Source: Hyphomonadaceae bacterium (GTDB lineage: Bacteria > Pseudomonadota > Alphaproteobacteria > Caulobacterales > Aquidulcibacteraceae). Taken from it: a stretch of 64,000 bases of DNA. Numbering within the stretch: the stretch's first letter is position 1; each line of letters begins with the position of its first letter. The translations under genes were made by a program, and so were the position numbers. The stretch covers positions 1 to 64,000 of the forward strand of contig JALHOC010000006.1 in assembly GCA_022843225.1 (NCBI GenBank). The letters run 5' to 3'. A model generated the notes under the pieces. That model was given only the letters and a program-made list of their open reading frames with translations. It was not told the origin of the DNA and searched no databases. Positions 7,935-16,839 of this stretch are shown piece after piece.

Positions 7935-9002
7935 CTACACGCGATAGGGACGAAGCCTGATGTCACGCGTCACCAGGACTCTGACGGGCGCGCCAGGACG
8001 CACACGCAGTGTCGGACGCACTGAGAGTTCGCGATCGACGATGCGCCCGCCGGAGCGCGCGGCTTCCTGTGCAGCGGCGTCGCCGACGCTACGCGCGAAG
8101 CCTTGCTCGTCGTCGTCTTCGGATTCGTTTGCGGCTACGCCGATGATAGCCGAGAGCACGACGGCGCCGGCGAGCCGATCGAGATGATTGTCGGTTCGAT
8201 CGCTGAGGCCTGCGGCGCCGGAGGGATCTGCGCCGCCCATGCCTTCCAGATTGATGCTCCAGCCGTTGGGCAGAATGAGCCTATTCCAAACCAGCAACAG
8301 ACGCCGGTCGCCATAGGTGGCGCCGCTTTCATAAGTTCCGATGAGGCGGGCGCCTTGGGGAATGAGCAGATGGCGACCGGTGATGCTATCGAACACCGGC
8401 GCGGTCACTTGCGCGATCACACGCCCGGGCAAATCGGAGTTCAGTTCGGTGAGCAGCGCCCCGGGAATGATCGCGCCGGCTTGAAGCTCATAAGCTGAGC
8501 GCGGCGGCATGAGCCGACTTGGCAACCTGTCGTCCGCCTCGCCGCGCTCGCGCGCCACCGGCGAACGGCCCGCTGAATCGTCAAATAGAATGGGCGCAAC
8601 ACGCGCGATCGCTTCGGGATCGGGCGCGGGCTCTGCGGCCGGCGCGGTTGGAGCGGCCGGCGCCCCACTCCAAGCCGGATCAAGCGGCGGCGCCAACACA
8701 CTCGGATCGAGCTCTTCACTCTCCAACTGCCCGCGCGGCAGATCGCCGGCATTATAATCCGGCGACGCGAGACGAATGGACTCGGGCGGCCCAGCAGCCG
8801 CCTGCACGTTGTGCGCAGCGCCCTGGCCCGCCCCGCTTGGCCTCTCACCAAGGCCGATCACCAGCGCGATGGCAACGACCGATCCAAGCGCCAGCGCCCC
8901 AGCCAGCAGCACTTTGCGCGACAATCGTTTCGGAGAGGGCGGCTTAGCGCGGAGAGCGACGGCTGGAGCTTCGGGCTCATGCACCTGCGCAGTTGGGGTC
9001 AC
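7935..9002 (-). CDS. trbI: Conjugal transfer protein TrbI (VirB10-like)
   Basis: This 355-aa protein has a short cytoplasmic N terminus, one membrane segment (about 29-50, VLLAGALALGSVVAIALVIG), a proline/alanine-rich periplasmic stretch, and a C-terminal VirB10 beta-barrel domain (from about 170: LQAGAIIPGALLTELNSDLPG, IPQGARLIGTYESG, GWSINLEGM). VirB10/TrbI spans the inner and outer membranes and links the ATPases to the outer membrane pore with TrbG. It is the last trb gene in the operon, overlapping trbG by 4 bp. Confidence 0.93.
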   Translation of the reverse strand: MTPTAQVHEPEAPAVALRAKPPSPKRLSRKVLLAGALALGSVVAIALVIGLGERPSGAGQGAAHNVQAAAGPPESIRLASPDYNAGDLPRGQLESEELDPSVLAPPLDPAWSGAPAAPTAPAAEPAPDPEAIARVAPILFDDSAGRSPVARERGEADDRLPSRLMPPRSAYELQAGAIIPGALLTELNSDLPGRVIAQVTAPVFDSITGRHLLIPQGARLIGTYESGATYGDRRLLLVWNRLILPNGWSINLEGMGGADPSGAAGLSDRTDNHLDRLAGAVVLSAIIGVAANESEDDDEQGFARSVGDAAAQEAARSGGRIVDRELSVRPTLRVRPGAPVRVLVTRDIRLRPYRV

Positions 9003-9856
9003 GGCCGGCCTCCCCTTCTCGCGCGCGGACGCGCTGGCGCCCGAGACTGGCGGTCGATGCGCACGACGATTGGCGCGCGCACGCCAAGGCGGAGCTCTGC
9101 ACGATCAAAGACGCGATCGATGACGTAGCGTTCGCCATCGACCCGGTAATTGACCAGTTCGGCGCCCTCAGGCGTGACGACAAAGAGCGGCGGCAGATCC
9201 GCGGCGCCCACGCCGCTTGCAAACTCAATCCACGTGCGCCGCCCATCATCGAACACATGCATCGGACGCCACACAGGCGTGCGTCCGCGCACGGTCCGGA
9301 TGCGATAGGCGCTATTCATCTGCGTTGGATCAGGCGCCGCGGCCGGCGATGCGCGCGCGGGATAGGACCATGCGATTTCGGCGCTGTAGGCGGGGCCGCG
9401 TTCGGCACGCGCTTCGACAAGATAGGTTCGCCGGTCAGTCACGATGACGATGTTGGTGCGCAGATTGATTGCTTGCGGCTTGACCAAGACGATAGCCCTT
9501 GGCTCCTGCTCACTCTCTGCTTCCGCCTCGGTCACCATCCAACGCGATGTGTCGCCGGCCGCGATCGCTGTGATCGCCTCGCCCGGTTCAAGCAGGATCA
9601 CCGAGATGAAATTGGGACTGGCGTAAAGTTCATAAAGCGCGCCCGCTTGAAACGGGTAGATTTGACGCGCGGCAGAAAACGCTGCGACGGAGGGTGAAAC
9701 GCGCGCCGCGGCGTTCTGGTCGGAGACAATCTCCATTGGGGTTGGACAAGGTTGACGGCGCGTCGGGACACACTCACTCGCCCGCTCTTGCGCAGCCGCT
9801 AACGCGGGCGCCGCGAGCATCGTGAGGCATGCAGCAATCTGGGCGGCGCCTCTCAT
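8999..9856 (-). CDS. trbG: Conjugal transfer protein TrbG (VirB9-like)
   Basis: This 285-aa protein has a Sec signal peptide (about 1-22, ending ALAAAQE). Its N-terminal part contains IYPFQAGALYELYASPNFISV, and the C-terminal VirB9 domain contains YRIRTVRGRTPVWRPMHVFD and TWIEF. It should form the outer-membrane core complex with TrbI. It overlaps trbF upstream and trbI downstream by 4 bp each, so the stoichiometry is probably set by translational coupling. Confidence 0.92.
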   Translation of the reverse strand: MRGAAQIAACLTMLAAPALAAAQERASECVPTRRQPCPTPMEIVSDQNAAARVSPSVAAFSAARQIYPFQAGALYELYASPNFISVILLEPGEAITAIAAGDTSRWMVTEAEAESEQEPRAIVLVKPQAINLRTNIVIVTDRRTYLVEARAERGPAYSAEIAWSYPARASPAAAPDPTQMNSAYRIRTVRGRTPVWRPMHVFDDGRRTWIEFASGVGAADLPPLFVVTPEGAELVNYRVDGERYVIDRVFDRAELRLGVRAPIVVRIDRQSRAPARPRARRGGRP

Positions 9857-10536
9857 CGTTCGCGACTCCAGGAGAAATCGCTAATCAGGAGGCCAAGGGG
9901 ATTGGCTGCGATCTCATCGGACGTGCGCGGTGGGCGCGTCGTCAGCGTGAAGACGCCGGTGTAAACTTGCGGATCGCCCGTACCGGTGGCGTTGGTGGCG
10001 CGTTCGATCCAGCTCACCTCCCAGGAGCTATCCGAGCGCGCGATCACCGAGCGAACGTGAATGGTGCGTCCCACGCGGCCTAAGCTGAGAAAAGGATCGT
10101 CCTGGCGTGCGATCTCGGTCAGCTGCGCAGCGGCCTGCGGGGTCAAAAACGCATACGCTTCCAACCAATTCTCACGCAGGACCACACCGTCCGTCGGCAA
10201 GCTGCGCACCAGGCGGACGAAGCGACTTAGGTGATAGGCGATCTGCGCTTCGCTCGGCGACCAGCGGCCATCCACGGCGCGGACATTCATCACCTGCCCT
10301 TCCGGGGCCACTTCGACCACGTGAACAAAGGTGCGCTTCTGCAGCGCCACCGCCGTCAGCCCGGCCCCCAGCACGCCGACGCCAATGAGCGCGGCGAACG
10401 CGATGGTGCGCCAAGAACGCGCCGAGAGCACAGCCGAGCCCATGCGCGCGTCCCATTCTTGTTGGGCGCGCCTGTAGGGCGTGTCGGGCGGCGCCGGTGT
10501 TGTTGCTCGGATTGGCGATTTGAATGGAAAGTTCAT
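9853..10536 (-). CDS. trbF: Conjugal transfer protein TrbF (VirB8-like)
   Basis: This 227-aa protein has a typical N terminus (PDTPYRRAQQEWDARMGSAV), one membrane helix (about 45-66) and a periplasmic NTF2-like VirB8 domain ending RPPRTSDEIAANPLGLLI. VirB8-type proteins nucleate the inner-membrane complex of the type IV secretion channel. The length matches TrbF of Tn4371-like elements. It overlaps trbL and trbG by 4 bp. Confidence 0.92.
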   Translation of the reverse strand: MNFPFKSPIRATTPAPPDTPYRRAQQEWDARMGSAVLSARSWRTIAFAALIGVGVLGAGLTAVALQKRTFVHVVEVAPEGQVMNVRAVDGRWSPSEAQIAYHLSRFVRLVRSLPTDGVVLRENWLEAYAFLTPQAAAQLTEIARQDDPFLSLGRVGRTIHVRSVIARSDSSWEVSWIERATNATGTGDPQVYTGVFTLTTRPPRTSDEIAANPLGLLISDFSWSRER

Positions 10537-11555
10537 GTCCCTCTCCTTCTAGGCGGCTTCGGCGCCGGCGGCTGAAAGCGGCTGTGATCGATGCCGGGCA
10601 TAGACGCGCTCTGTTTCGCGCGCGCGCCGCCCAGGCGCGCGCCGGCATTACGGGCAGAGCGCGCGGTCGCGAGCGAAGCGCCGGCCGCCGCGCGCACGCC
10701 TTGCACGGCCAGTATTCCGCCGCCGATTCCGAGCGCGCTCGCGCCGATCCCGGTGCGGACAGCATCGGCGCCCGACAAATGCGGCTGACCTTGCACAACT
10801 TCCGAGGCCAGCATTGGGCCGAACCAGGCCAGCGCTAGGATCGTGAGGCCGAACAAGAGCACGTTGAGCACGCCACCGTCGTCGAGCGAGAACGTGCCAG
10901 GCAGCGTATCGACGAAATTGATCGCGACGCTGGCGATCAGCGCCAGCACGAACAGGCGAATGGCCGAGCCGACGACCCAACCCAGGGGTCGCTCCGCCAC
11001 CCACGACGTCCCATTGAACACACCCCAGGGCAGAGCGACGAACGCGGCGAGCGATCCAAGCTTGAATGCAATCAGCGCCACGAAAATCTGCAGAGCCAGG
11101 ATGAAAAAGGCGATCAGGATCGCGAGCGCGGAGATGAGGATGGTCGCCAGCGTCAGGAAATCAGTGAAGATGTTCATGCCGTCGCCGAGTTCGATGGTCT
11201 TGCCGAAGAGTTCGGTCCCGATCTCGGCGATGCGGCCAGGGTTGTGCAGATCCGGTAGCGTAAGGCCGCCGCCGCCGGCTTTCAGCCCCAGCATGGCGCC
11301 CGATTGATTGATCGCGGTGGCGAGCGCGTTCCAATTGTTCACGAGGAACGCGAAAAAGCCGATGAACAGGACCTTGCGGAAAAACGGCGCAACCGGCGCT
11401 TCCTGCGCGAGCGCCCATTGCGCTCCAGCGAGCGCGATTGAGATGACGATAAGCGCATTGAGCACATAAGCGACGTCGCCCCGGATCAGGCCGAAGCCGG
11501 CGTCGGCTACGGCGATGAACTGATCCAGGAATGAGTTGACTGTTGTCGGCTCCAT
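10533..11555 (-). CDS. trbL: Conjugal transfer protein TrbL (VirB6-like)
   Basis: This 340-aa polytopic protein has about five or six membrane helices between residues 30 and 250 (for example ALIVISIALAGAQWAL and AILIAFFILALQIFVALIAF) and a small-residue-rich C terminus ending in a basic, proline-rich tail. VirB6/TrbL forms the inner-membrane channel of the transfer apparatus. It lies between trbJ and trbF. The small trbK entry-exclusion lipoprotein that sits between trbJ and trbL in RP4 is not found in the 14-bp gap here. Confidence 0.9.
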   Translation of the reverse strand: MEPTTVNSFLDQFIAVADAGFGLIRGDVAYVLNALIVISIALAGAQWALAQEAPVAPFFRKVLFIGFFAFLVNNWNALATAINQSGAMLGLKAGGGGLTLPDLHNPGRIAEIGTELFGKTIELGDGMNIFTDFLTLATILISALAILIAFFILALQIFVALIAFKLGSLAAFVALPWGVFNGTSWVAERPLGWVVGSAIRLFVLALIASVAINFVDTLPGTFSLDDGGVLNVLLFGLTILALAWFGPMLASEVVQGQPHLSGADAVRTGIGASALGIGGGILAVQGVRAAAGASLATARSARNAGARLGGARAKQSASMPGIDHSRFQPPAPKPPRRRGT

Positions 11556-11569
11556 ATCGGCACGGCCTC

Positions 11570-12286
11570 TCAGAACGCCGAACGTGCTGGATTGGTGGTT
11601 CGCCGCGTGGCGGGGAATGCCCGGCGGCGAATTTCGCGACCACGTTCCTCGCGCGCCAGACGCTCCATGCGCTCGACCTGCAAGGCGCGCCCCTGCGCGG
11701 CCATAAGCGCCTGGATTTCGGCGAGCTGTGTGGCGGTTACGCCCAGCAATTGATTGCCGGCCTGCACGGCGCCGGTTTGGCCTTGCGCATCGGCCGAGGC
11801 GCCAAGCGCTCGATCGATACGGCCCCGCGCGTCGCCGACAGAGCGCGCCGCTTCTGCTTCCGCGCGCATGGCGAGTTCAAGGCTCGATCTGCTCTCCGCC
11901 ATCCATCGATCGGAGCGCGCGAGCACGTCTTCCAGATCAAAGCTCTCAAATGTCTCCGGATAAAGCGCACGCAGATTCTGACCGACTTGGTTGGCTTCAA
12001 ACGCCACCGCTTGCGCCGCCTCGAACAAGCCTCTTGCCTCTTCAAGCCGAGCCGATAGCTCCGGAGAGAGCTGCAGTGGCGAGCGCGCCAGCATCAGAGC
12101 TTGCTGCTCAATTTGCCGGATCTGATTGTTGATCTGCTCAACCGCGCGCGCGACCTGGAGAATATTCTGCGCGAGATTGGTAGGATCGATGACAGCCATT
12201 TGTGCGTGCGCCACTGGCGCAGTGCAGAGGCTTGCCGCCGCGCAGGCGCCTAACAACGCCCGACGTGAAAACAGCTTCTGTGTCAT
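11570..12286 (-). CDS. trbJ: Conjugal transfer protein TrbJ (VirB5-like)
   Basis: This 238-aa exported protein has a signal peptide containing a twin-arginine-like SRRALLG followed by a short hydrophobic run and AHAQ. The mature part is helical and coiled (LAQNILQVARAVEQINNQIR, EEARGLFEAAQ), typical of VirB5/TrbJ minor pilus proteins. I chose the ATG at 12286 because it overlaps the trbE stop by 4 bp. A longer reading frame upstream lies inside trbE and is rejected. Confidence 0.88.
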   Translation of the reverse strand: MTQKLFSRRALLGACAAASLCTAPVAHAQMAVIDPTNLAQNILQVARAVEQINNQIRQIEQQALMLARSPLQLSPELSARLEEARGLFEAAQAVAFEANQVGQNLRALYPETFESFDLEDVLARSDRWMAESRSSLELAMRAEAEAARSVGDARGRIDRALGASADAQGQTGAVQAGNQLLGVTATQLAEIQALMAAQGRALQVERMERLAREERGREIRRRAFPATRRTTNPARSAF

Positions 12287-14784
12287 GAGCTCGCCTCCAT
12301 GGTCTCGTAATTGATCTCGATCGGCGCGGCCGTAGGCGCCCGTTCGGCGTTGGCGAAGCGGCGCAGCGCGTCTGCCGCGGGACTCAATCCCTTTGCATCG
12401 AGCCAAGCGGGCGCGAACCCGTCGGCGCCAGCCTCGGCAAGCACACGATCCATGAGGGCATGATCTTCCGGACGCGACGCCGCGACGAACGCGAGCGTCG
12501 CAGGGCCGAGTCCAAGCTCGAGGAGACGACACCCATTGCGACTTGCGAAATAATAGTCGCGCTTGGGGACTGCGTTGGCGATGATGTCGATCTGACGATC
12601 GTTCAAACCGAGAGCCGAATAAAGGGCGCGAGAACGCGGTTCGCGCGCACGATCGTTGGGCAGAAAGATTCGCGTCGCGCAGGATTCGATGATGGTCGAG
12701 GCGATCGGGCTGGCCTCGACGTCGGCGAGCTCTTGACTGGCGAAGATGACGGCGACGTTCTTCTTACGAAGCGTCTTCAGCCAATCCTGAATCTGCGCGG
12801 CGAAGGCGCCGTCCTTCAGGAAGAGCCACGCCTCATCGAGTATGAGCAAGGTAGGACGTCCATCGAACCGCTGTTCAAGCGCGCGAAAGAGGACGCCGAG
12901 CACCGCGCGCGCGGCGGCAGGCCGGCGCAGCAGATCGTCCATCTCAAAGGCCTGCAGCGCGCCATAGCCCAAAGTGGAGCAGTCGCCGTCCAAGAGGCGT
13001 CCGTGCGGCCCATTATGGGTGAAGGGCGCGAGCGCGGCGCGCACGCGCGCGTCTTGGACTAGAGCTGCGAAGAGCGTCAGCGTGCGATCGCGCGTTTCGC
13101 GACTCGCCAACACCCCAAGCGCGCGCCAGAGTTCGGCCTTCAAATCCGGTTCGATGCCTATACCTGCGGCGCGCACGATATCGGCGACCCACTCAGCCGC
13201 CCACGCGCGCTCCTCGATCTCATCGATCCGCGCCAATGGCTGGAGGCCCAGCGCCCCCTCTTCGCCCAGATCGAAAAAGTCGCCGCCGAGGCCAAGCACA
13301 GTTGCGCGCGAGGAGCGGCCTTTGTCGAAGATATAGATCTGGGCGTGAGCGGCTTCGCCACCGGCATAGCGCAGCCATTGCGCCGCCAGCGTCGCCAGCA
13401 GCACGGACTTGCCCGCCCCCGTCGGCCCCACGATCATGGTGTGACCGACATCGCCGACATGAAGGTCGAACCGGAACGGCGTCGCGCCGTCCGTGGCCGT
13501 GAGCATCAGCGACGGCGCGTCGAGATGATGATTGTGCAAGGGTCCAGCCCACACCGCGCTCAAGGGCAAGAGGTGAGCGAGGCTAGGCGTTAGTAGGATC
13601 GGACGGCGCACGTCGGCATAAGGTTGTCCCGGGAGGCTGCCGAGCCAGGCCTCGACCGCGTTTACGCTCTCGACCTGTGTGACGAAGCCGAGCCCATCGG
13701 TGACTTGCTGAATTTGGCGCACGGCCTCGTCGGCGGCGACCTCGTCCGCGTCGGCAATCGTGATCGTGATCGTGGCGAAGCCGGCGGCGACGGAATCGGC
13801 GCCCAGCTCCTGCAGCGCCAAATCGGAATCCTCGGCTTGGTTGGCGGCGTCGTTGTCGACGAGGAGCGCCTCTTCCCGGAAGAGCGCTTCGCGCAAGAGG
13901 GTGAGCAGGCCCTTGCGCTTGGAGAACCAGCGCTTGCGGATTTTCTCGATCTCGTGGCGGCCAGCTTCGCGATCGAGCGGCAGGAACCGCGTCACCCAGC
14001 GATACGCGATCGGGAGACGATTGAGCGCATCGAGCAGGCCAGGCTCGGTCTCAGTCACAAAGCTGCGCACCGATATGACTTTGAGATGAGCCCCGCCAAG
14101 TCGCGGCGCGAGCCCTCCAATCAGGGGCGCATCGGCCACCAAAGCATCAATATGGAACGGCGTCCCGAGCGCCGTAACGCGGTGCGCGCGATCGGAAACA
14201 CAGTCGTGCAGATAGGTAAGCGTCTCGTCGTCATCGAGCCAGCGCGCCTCCGGCAGGGTCGCTTGGAAGAGCGCACAGAGCTGATCGGTTTCGACACGGA
14301 AGCGCGCGAGTTCGCCGCGATAGTCGATGCCAACGGTGCGGTTCGGGTCGGCGCCTTCAAACAGGAGCGCTTCAAGCTTGCCCTGGCGCTCGGCCGGCGG
14401 CAGCCAGGTCAAAGTAAGGAAGTACTGGCTTTCAAAGCGCGCGCCCGCCGCTTCAAACACCGCGCGGCGTTCTTCATCGATCAGCCATGCCGTCGCGTTG
14501 GACCAACGCGCCTCGGGATAGCCAGGCGCTGGACGACGGCGCGCTTCGATATGCAAGCACCAGCCCGAGCTGAAACGACGCAGCGCATTGTTGAACCGCG
14601 CGCTCGCGCCCGCCAGCTCCGCGGGCGTAGCGGAATCGAGGTCAGCGCCACGAAACGACAAGGTGCGCTGAAACGCGCCGTCCTTGTTGAGAACGATTCC
14701 CGGCGCGATCAGCGCGGCCCAGGGCAGATAATCGCTGAGGCGCGCGACGCTATTCCTGTAAGGACGTAAATCCATCATCGTCAT
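12283..14784 (-). CDS. trbE: Conjugal transfer ATPase TrbE (VirB4-like)
   Basis: This 833-aa VirB4 family ATPase energises pilus assembly and DNA transfer. The N-terminal half contains the CagE/TrbE/VirB domain (LSFRGADLDS, YRWVTRFLPL). The C-terminal ATPase has Walker A GPTGAGKS and Walker B PTLLILDEAWLFL. The start chosen is ATG at 14784 (MTMMDLRPYRNSVARLSDYL), 5 bp after trbD. Further in-frame upstream sequence runs through trbD and is not expected to be translated. The length and motifs are complete. Confidence 0.93.
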   Translation of the reverse strand: MTMMDLRPYRNSVARLSDYLPWAALIAPGIVLNKDGAFQRTLSFRGADLDSATPAELAGASARFNNALRRFSSGWCLHIEARRRPAPGYPEARWSNATAWLIDEERRAVFEAAGARFESQYFLTLTWLPPAERQGKLEALLFEGADPNRTVGIDYRGELARFRVETDQLCALFQATLPEARWLDDDETLTYLHDCVSDRAHRVTALGTPFHIDALVADAPLIGGLAPRLGGAHLKVISVRSFVTETEPGLLDALNRLPIAYRWVTRFLPLDREAGRHEIEKIRKRWFSKRKGLLTLLREALFREEALLVDNDAANQAEDSDLALQELGADSVAAGFATITITIADADEVAADEAVRQIQQVTDGLGFVTQVESVNAVEAWLGSLPGQPYADVRRPILLTPSLAHLLPLSAVWAGPLHNHHLDAPSLMLTATDGATPFRFDLHVGDVGHTMIVGPTGAGKSVLLATLAAQWLRYAGGEAAHAQIYIFDKGRSSRATVLGLGGDFFDLGEEGALGLQPLARIDEIEERAWAAEWVADIVRAAGIGIEPDLKAELWRALGVLASRETRDRTLTLFAALVQDARVRAALAPFTHNGPHGRLLDGDCSTLGYGALQAFEMDDLLRRPAAARAVLGVLFRALEQRFDGRPTLLILDEAWLFLKDGAFAAQIQDWLKTLRKKNVAVIFASQELADVEASPIASTIIESCATRIFLPNDRAREPRSRALYSALGLNDRQIDIIANAVPKRDYYFASRNGCRLLELGLGPATLAFVAASRPEDHALMDRVLAEAGADGFAPAWLDAKGLSPAADALRRFANAERAPTAAPIEINYETMEASS

Positions 14785-14789
14785 CGCCC

Positions 14790-15059
14790 TTACGCGTCGA
14801 AATAAATCGGCTTGGCGAGGTGCCTTGGCCAAGTTTCGAGAAACCCAGGATCGCGCGCGGCCGCCCAAGCGGCGCAGCCCTGCGCGATCATCCAGAGCGG
14901 CAGCGCGATGAGAGGCTGCTGCAGACCGAAGCCGATCGCCGCGCCCAATGTTGCGTTGAGGATCGCGAACGCGCGCGGCACGCCGCCCATCAGAATGGGA
15001 CGCGTCAGGCTCGCGCGCAGCGGCGCCACATAACCGTCGGGAAGCTCGGCGCCGCTCAC
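14790..15059 (-). CDS. trbD: Conjugal transfer protein TrbD (VirB3-like)
   Basis: This 89-aa small inner-membrane protein has two close hydrophobic segments (AFAILNATLGAAIGFGLQ and IALPLWMIAQGCAAWAA) and the VirB3 pattern of a basic N terminus followed by RDPGF. VirB3/TrbD assists VirB4 in pilus assembly. It overlaps trbC by 4 bp and precedes trbE directly, the standard order. Confidence 0.9.
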   Translation of the reverse strand: MSGAELPDGYVAPLRASLTRPILMGGVPRAFAILNATLGAAIGFGLQQPLIALPLWMIAQGCAAWAAARDPGFLETWPRHLAKPIYFDA

Positions 15060-15379
15060 AACACCGCTCCGCCCGCGAACCCAAAGAAGTCGAGGAAGAA
15101 ACTAACCGCCGCAAACATCACGGCGATGCCGAGCCCGACGAAGGCGAGCTTGCGGACCCCGCCGCCGCCTTCGGAGAAGATGATGGTGACGCCGGCAATG
15201 ACGATGGCGATCACCGCCGCCGCCCGTGCAACCGGACCGGTGATGGAATCCACGATCTGTTCCAGTGGCCCTTCCCAGGGCATGCCCGATCCGGCGGCAT
15301 GCGCGGGCGCAACAAGCACGATGATGGTCAGTGCGGCGAGCGCAGTCGTGCGCCCGACGCTCATTGGTCGGTGGAGCAT
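15056..15379 (-). CDS. trbC: Conjugal transfer pilin TrbC (VirB2-like)
   Basis: This 107-aa pilin precursor has an N-terminal signal (about 1-29, ending APAHAAGSG) and two hydrophobic helices (AAAVIAIVIAGVTIIF and LAFVGLGIAVMFAAVSFFL) separated by a short Gly-rich turn, the VirB2 layout. It is processed into the conjugative pilus subunit. A 62-bp gap separates it from trbB, the largest internal gap in the operon. Confidence 0.9.
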   Translation of the reverse strand: MLHRPMSVGRTTALAALTIIVLVAPAHAAGSGMPWEGPLEQIVDSITGPVARAAAVIAIVIAGVTIIFSEGGGGVRKLAFVGLGIAVMFAAVSFFLDFFGFAGGAVL

Positions 15380-15441
15380 GGCAAGCTCTCAAAAGTTAGG
15401 AACTGAACGGTGGTCGTGCGGCGGCGGAGACGACGCGCCGG

Positions 15442-16410
15442 CTATCCGTCCGGCGGCGGCCGGGCGAGGCGATAGAGCCCACCCTCGTGGCCTTCGACGG
15501 AGACAATCTCTTCGATGCGCCGGCCATGTGCGGTGCGTGCAATGAAGACGACGATATCCACAGCACTTGCGATCATGCGCGGGCGTGGGACCGCCATCGT
15601 CTCAGCGCAAAGATCCTCAAGCCGATGCAGTGCGTCGTGCGCGGAATTAGCGTGCAGACTCAGAAGGCCGCCGGGATGACCTGTATTCCACGCTTTCAAC
15701 ACTTCGAGCGCTGCGCCGTCGCGCACTTCACCGACGACGATGCGGTCGGGCCGAAGACGGAGCGTCATCTGCACCAGATCGCGCATAGTGACCGGCGGAT
15801 GCGCGCGGCGGGTCAGCAGCTGCACCGCGTTCGGGCTGGCGCATTGAAGTTCGGCGGTGTCTTCGAGAATGACGGCTCGCGCTTGGCGAAAACTACGCTC
15901 GCTTAGGAGCGCGTTAAGCAACGTGGTCTTGCCGGAGCCTGTGCCGCCCGCGACCACGATATTGCGCCGCGCCTGCACGGCCTCGCGTAAGAGCATCACC
16001 TGCGCGGTGCTCGCGATGTCGTCGCGCACATAATCGTCCAAGGTGTAAAGGCGCTGCGGACGCTTGCGGATGGCGAGCACGGGCGCACTTGCCAAAGGCG
16101 GCAATACCGCCTGCACACGCGCCGATGATCCAGGCAAGATTGTCGCGAGCGACGGACGCTCTTCGCCCACCATCTCGCCGGCTTCGTGAGCAAGCAACCT
16201 GATCGCCGCCTCTCGATCGGCGGACGACAGAGTGATGGCGCTTTCGGTGAGACCAGCGCCCACGATGTCGAGCCAGACGCGACCGTCAGCATTGATTAGC
16301 GCCTCGACGACGTCCGCGCGCGCTATAGCATCGGCGATCGCAGGGCCCAGCGCACGCTCAAGTGCGGAGCGGCGGCGCGCAGCGCCCAGCTCTATCGGCG
16401 CCGCGCTCAC
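15442..16410 (-). CDS. trbB: Conjugal transfer ATPase TrbB (VirB11-like)
   Basis: This 322-aa VirB11/PilT-type hexameric ATPase powers the transfer channel. It has Walker A GGTGSGKTTLLNAL, an acidic VILEDTAELQC, and a Walker B region RPDRIVVGEVRDGAALEVLK with the family's Asp/His-box neighbours (NTGHPGGLLSLHANS). It overlaps the CopG-like gene by 4 bp. The length is normal. Confidence 0.94.
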   Translation of the reverse strand: MSAAPIELGAARRRSALERALGPAIADAIARADVVEALINADGRVWLDIVGAGLTESAITLSSADREAAIRLLAHEAGEMVGEERPSLATILPGSSARVQAVLPPLASAPVLAIRKRPQRLYTLDDYVRDDIASTAQVMLLREAVQARRNIVVAGGTGSGKTTLLNALLSERSFRQARAVILEDTAELQCASPNAVQLLTRRAHPPVTMRDLVQMTLRLRPDRIVVGEVRDGAALEVLKAWNTGHPGGLLSLHANSAHDALHRLEDLCAETMAVPRPRMIASAVDIVVFIARTAHGRRIEEIVSVEGHEGGLYRLARPPPDG

Positions 16411-16835
16411 AGGGCCGCCCCATTCACGTGTTCGACCTGAGGCGCGTCCGGTTCGAAGTGCGCGAGCGAGCGACCTGAATCGATGCTGTTGGCGATATAG
16501 TCCAGAAAGCGCTCGAAGCGGGCCGCAGCACTTGCCGCGGCGCTCGCTTCGAGGTGCTCCTCCAGCGGGGGATTGTGTTCGAGCCAGACACGCACGAACA
16601 GGAGGAGCGTTTCCTTTATGAGCGCGCCGTCGCGCACCACTTTATCGATGCGCGATTCTAGCCGTGCGATATCACGCCGAGAGAGGGGCTCAATCCCCTG
16701 CTCTTGACGGCCGAGGCGAAAGCGCACCGCTTCGACAATGACGCTGGAGGCTGAGCGCCCTTGCGCATCGGCCATACGCGCGACCTTGGCGCGGAGCTCG
16801 CTGGGCAGATAGACAGTGGTGGCGGCGGCTTGCAT
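16407..16835 (-). CDS. Ribbon-helix-helix (CopG-like) regulator
   Basis: This 142-aa protein has an N-terminal ribbon-helix-helix (TTVYLPSELRAKVARMADAQ, then SASSVIVEAVRFRL) and a longer helical C terminus. A CopG-type gene between traG and trbB is a hallmark of Tn4371-like transfer modules and probably controls their expression. I chose ATG 16835, which gives the RHH at the very N terminus. It ends with a 4-bp overlap with trbB and starts 4 bp after traG ends. Confidence 0.82.
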   Translation of the reverse strand: MQAAATTVYLPSELRAKVARMADAQGRSASSVIVEAVRFRLGRQEQGIEPLSRRDIARLESRIDKVVRDGALIKETLLLFVRVWLEHNPPLEEHLEASAAASAAARFERFLDYIANSIDSGRSLAHFEPDAPQVEHVNGAAL

Positions 16836-16839
16836 CTCG

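Noticed and set aside
11570..12532. Longer reading of trbJ beginning inside trbE
   Set aside because: The ATG at 12286 has a typical signal peptide and the usual 4-bp overlap; the extension is Arg-rich shadow sequence.
14785..15114. N-terminal extension of trbE across trbD
   Set aside because: It overlaps trbD completely, and the extension is not similar to any TrbE N terminus; ATG 14784 gives the normal family start.
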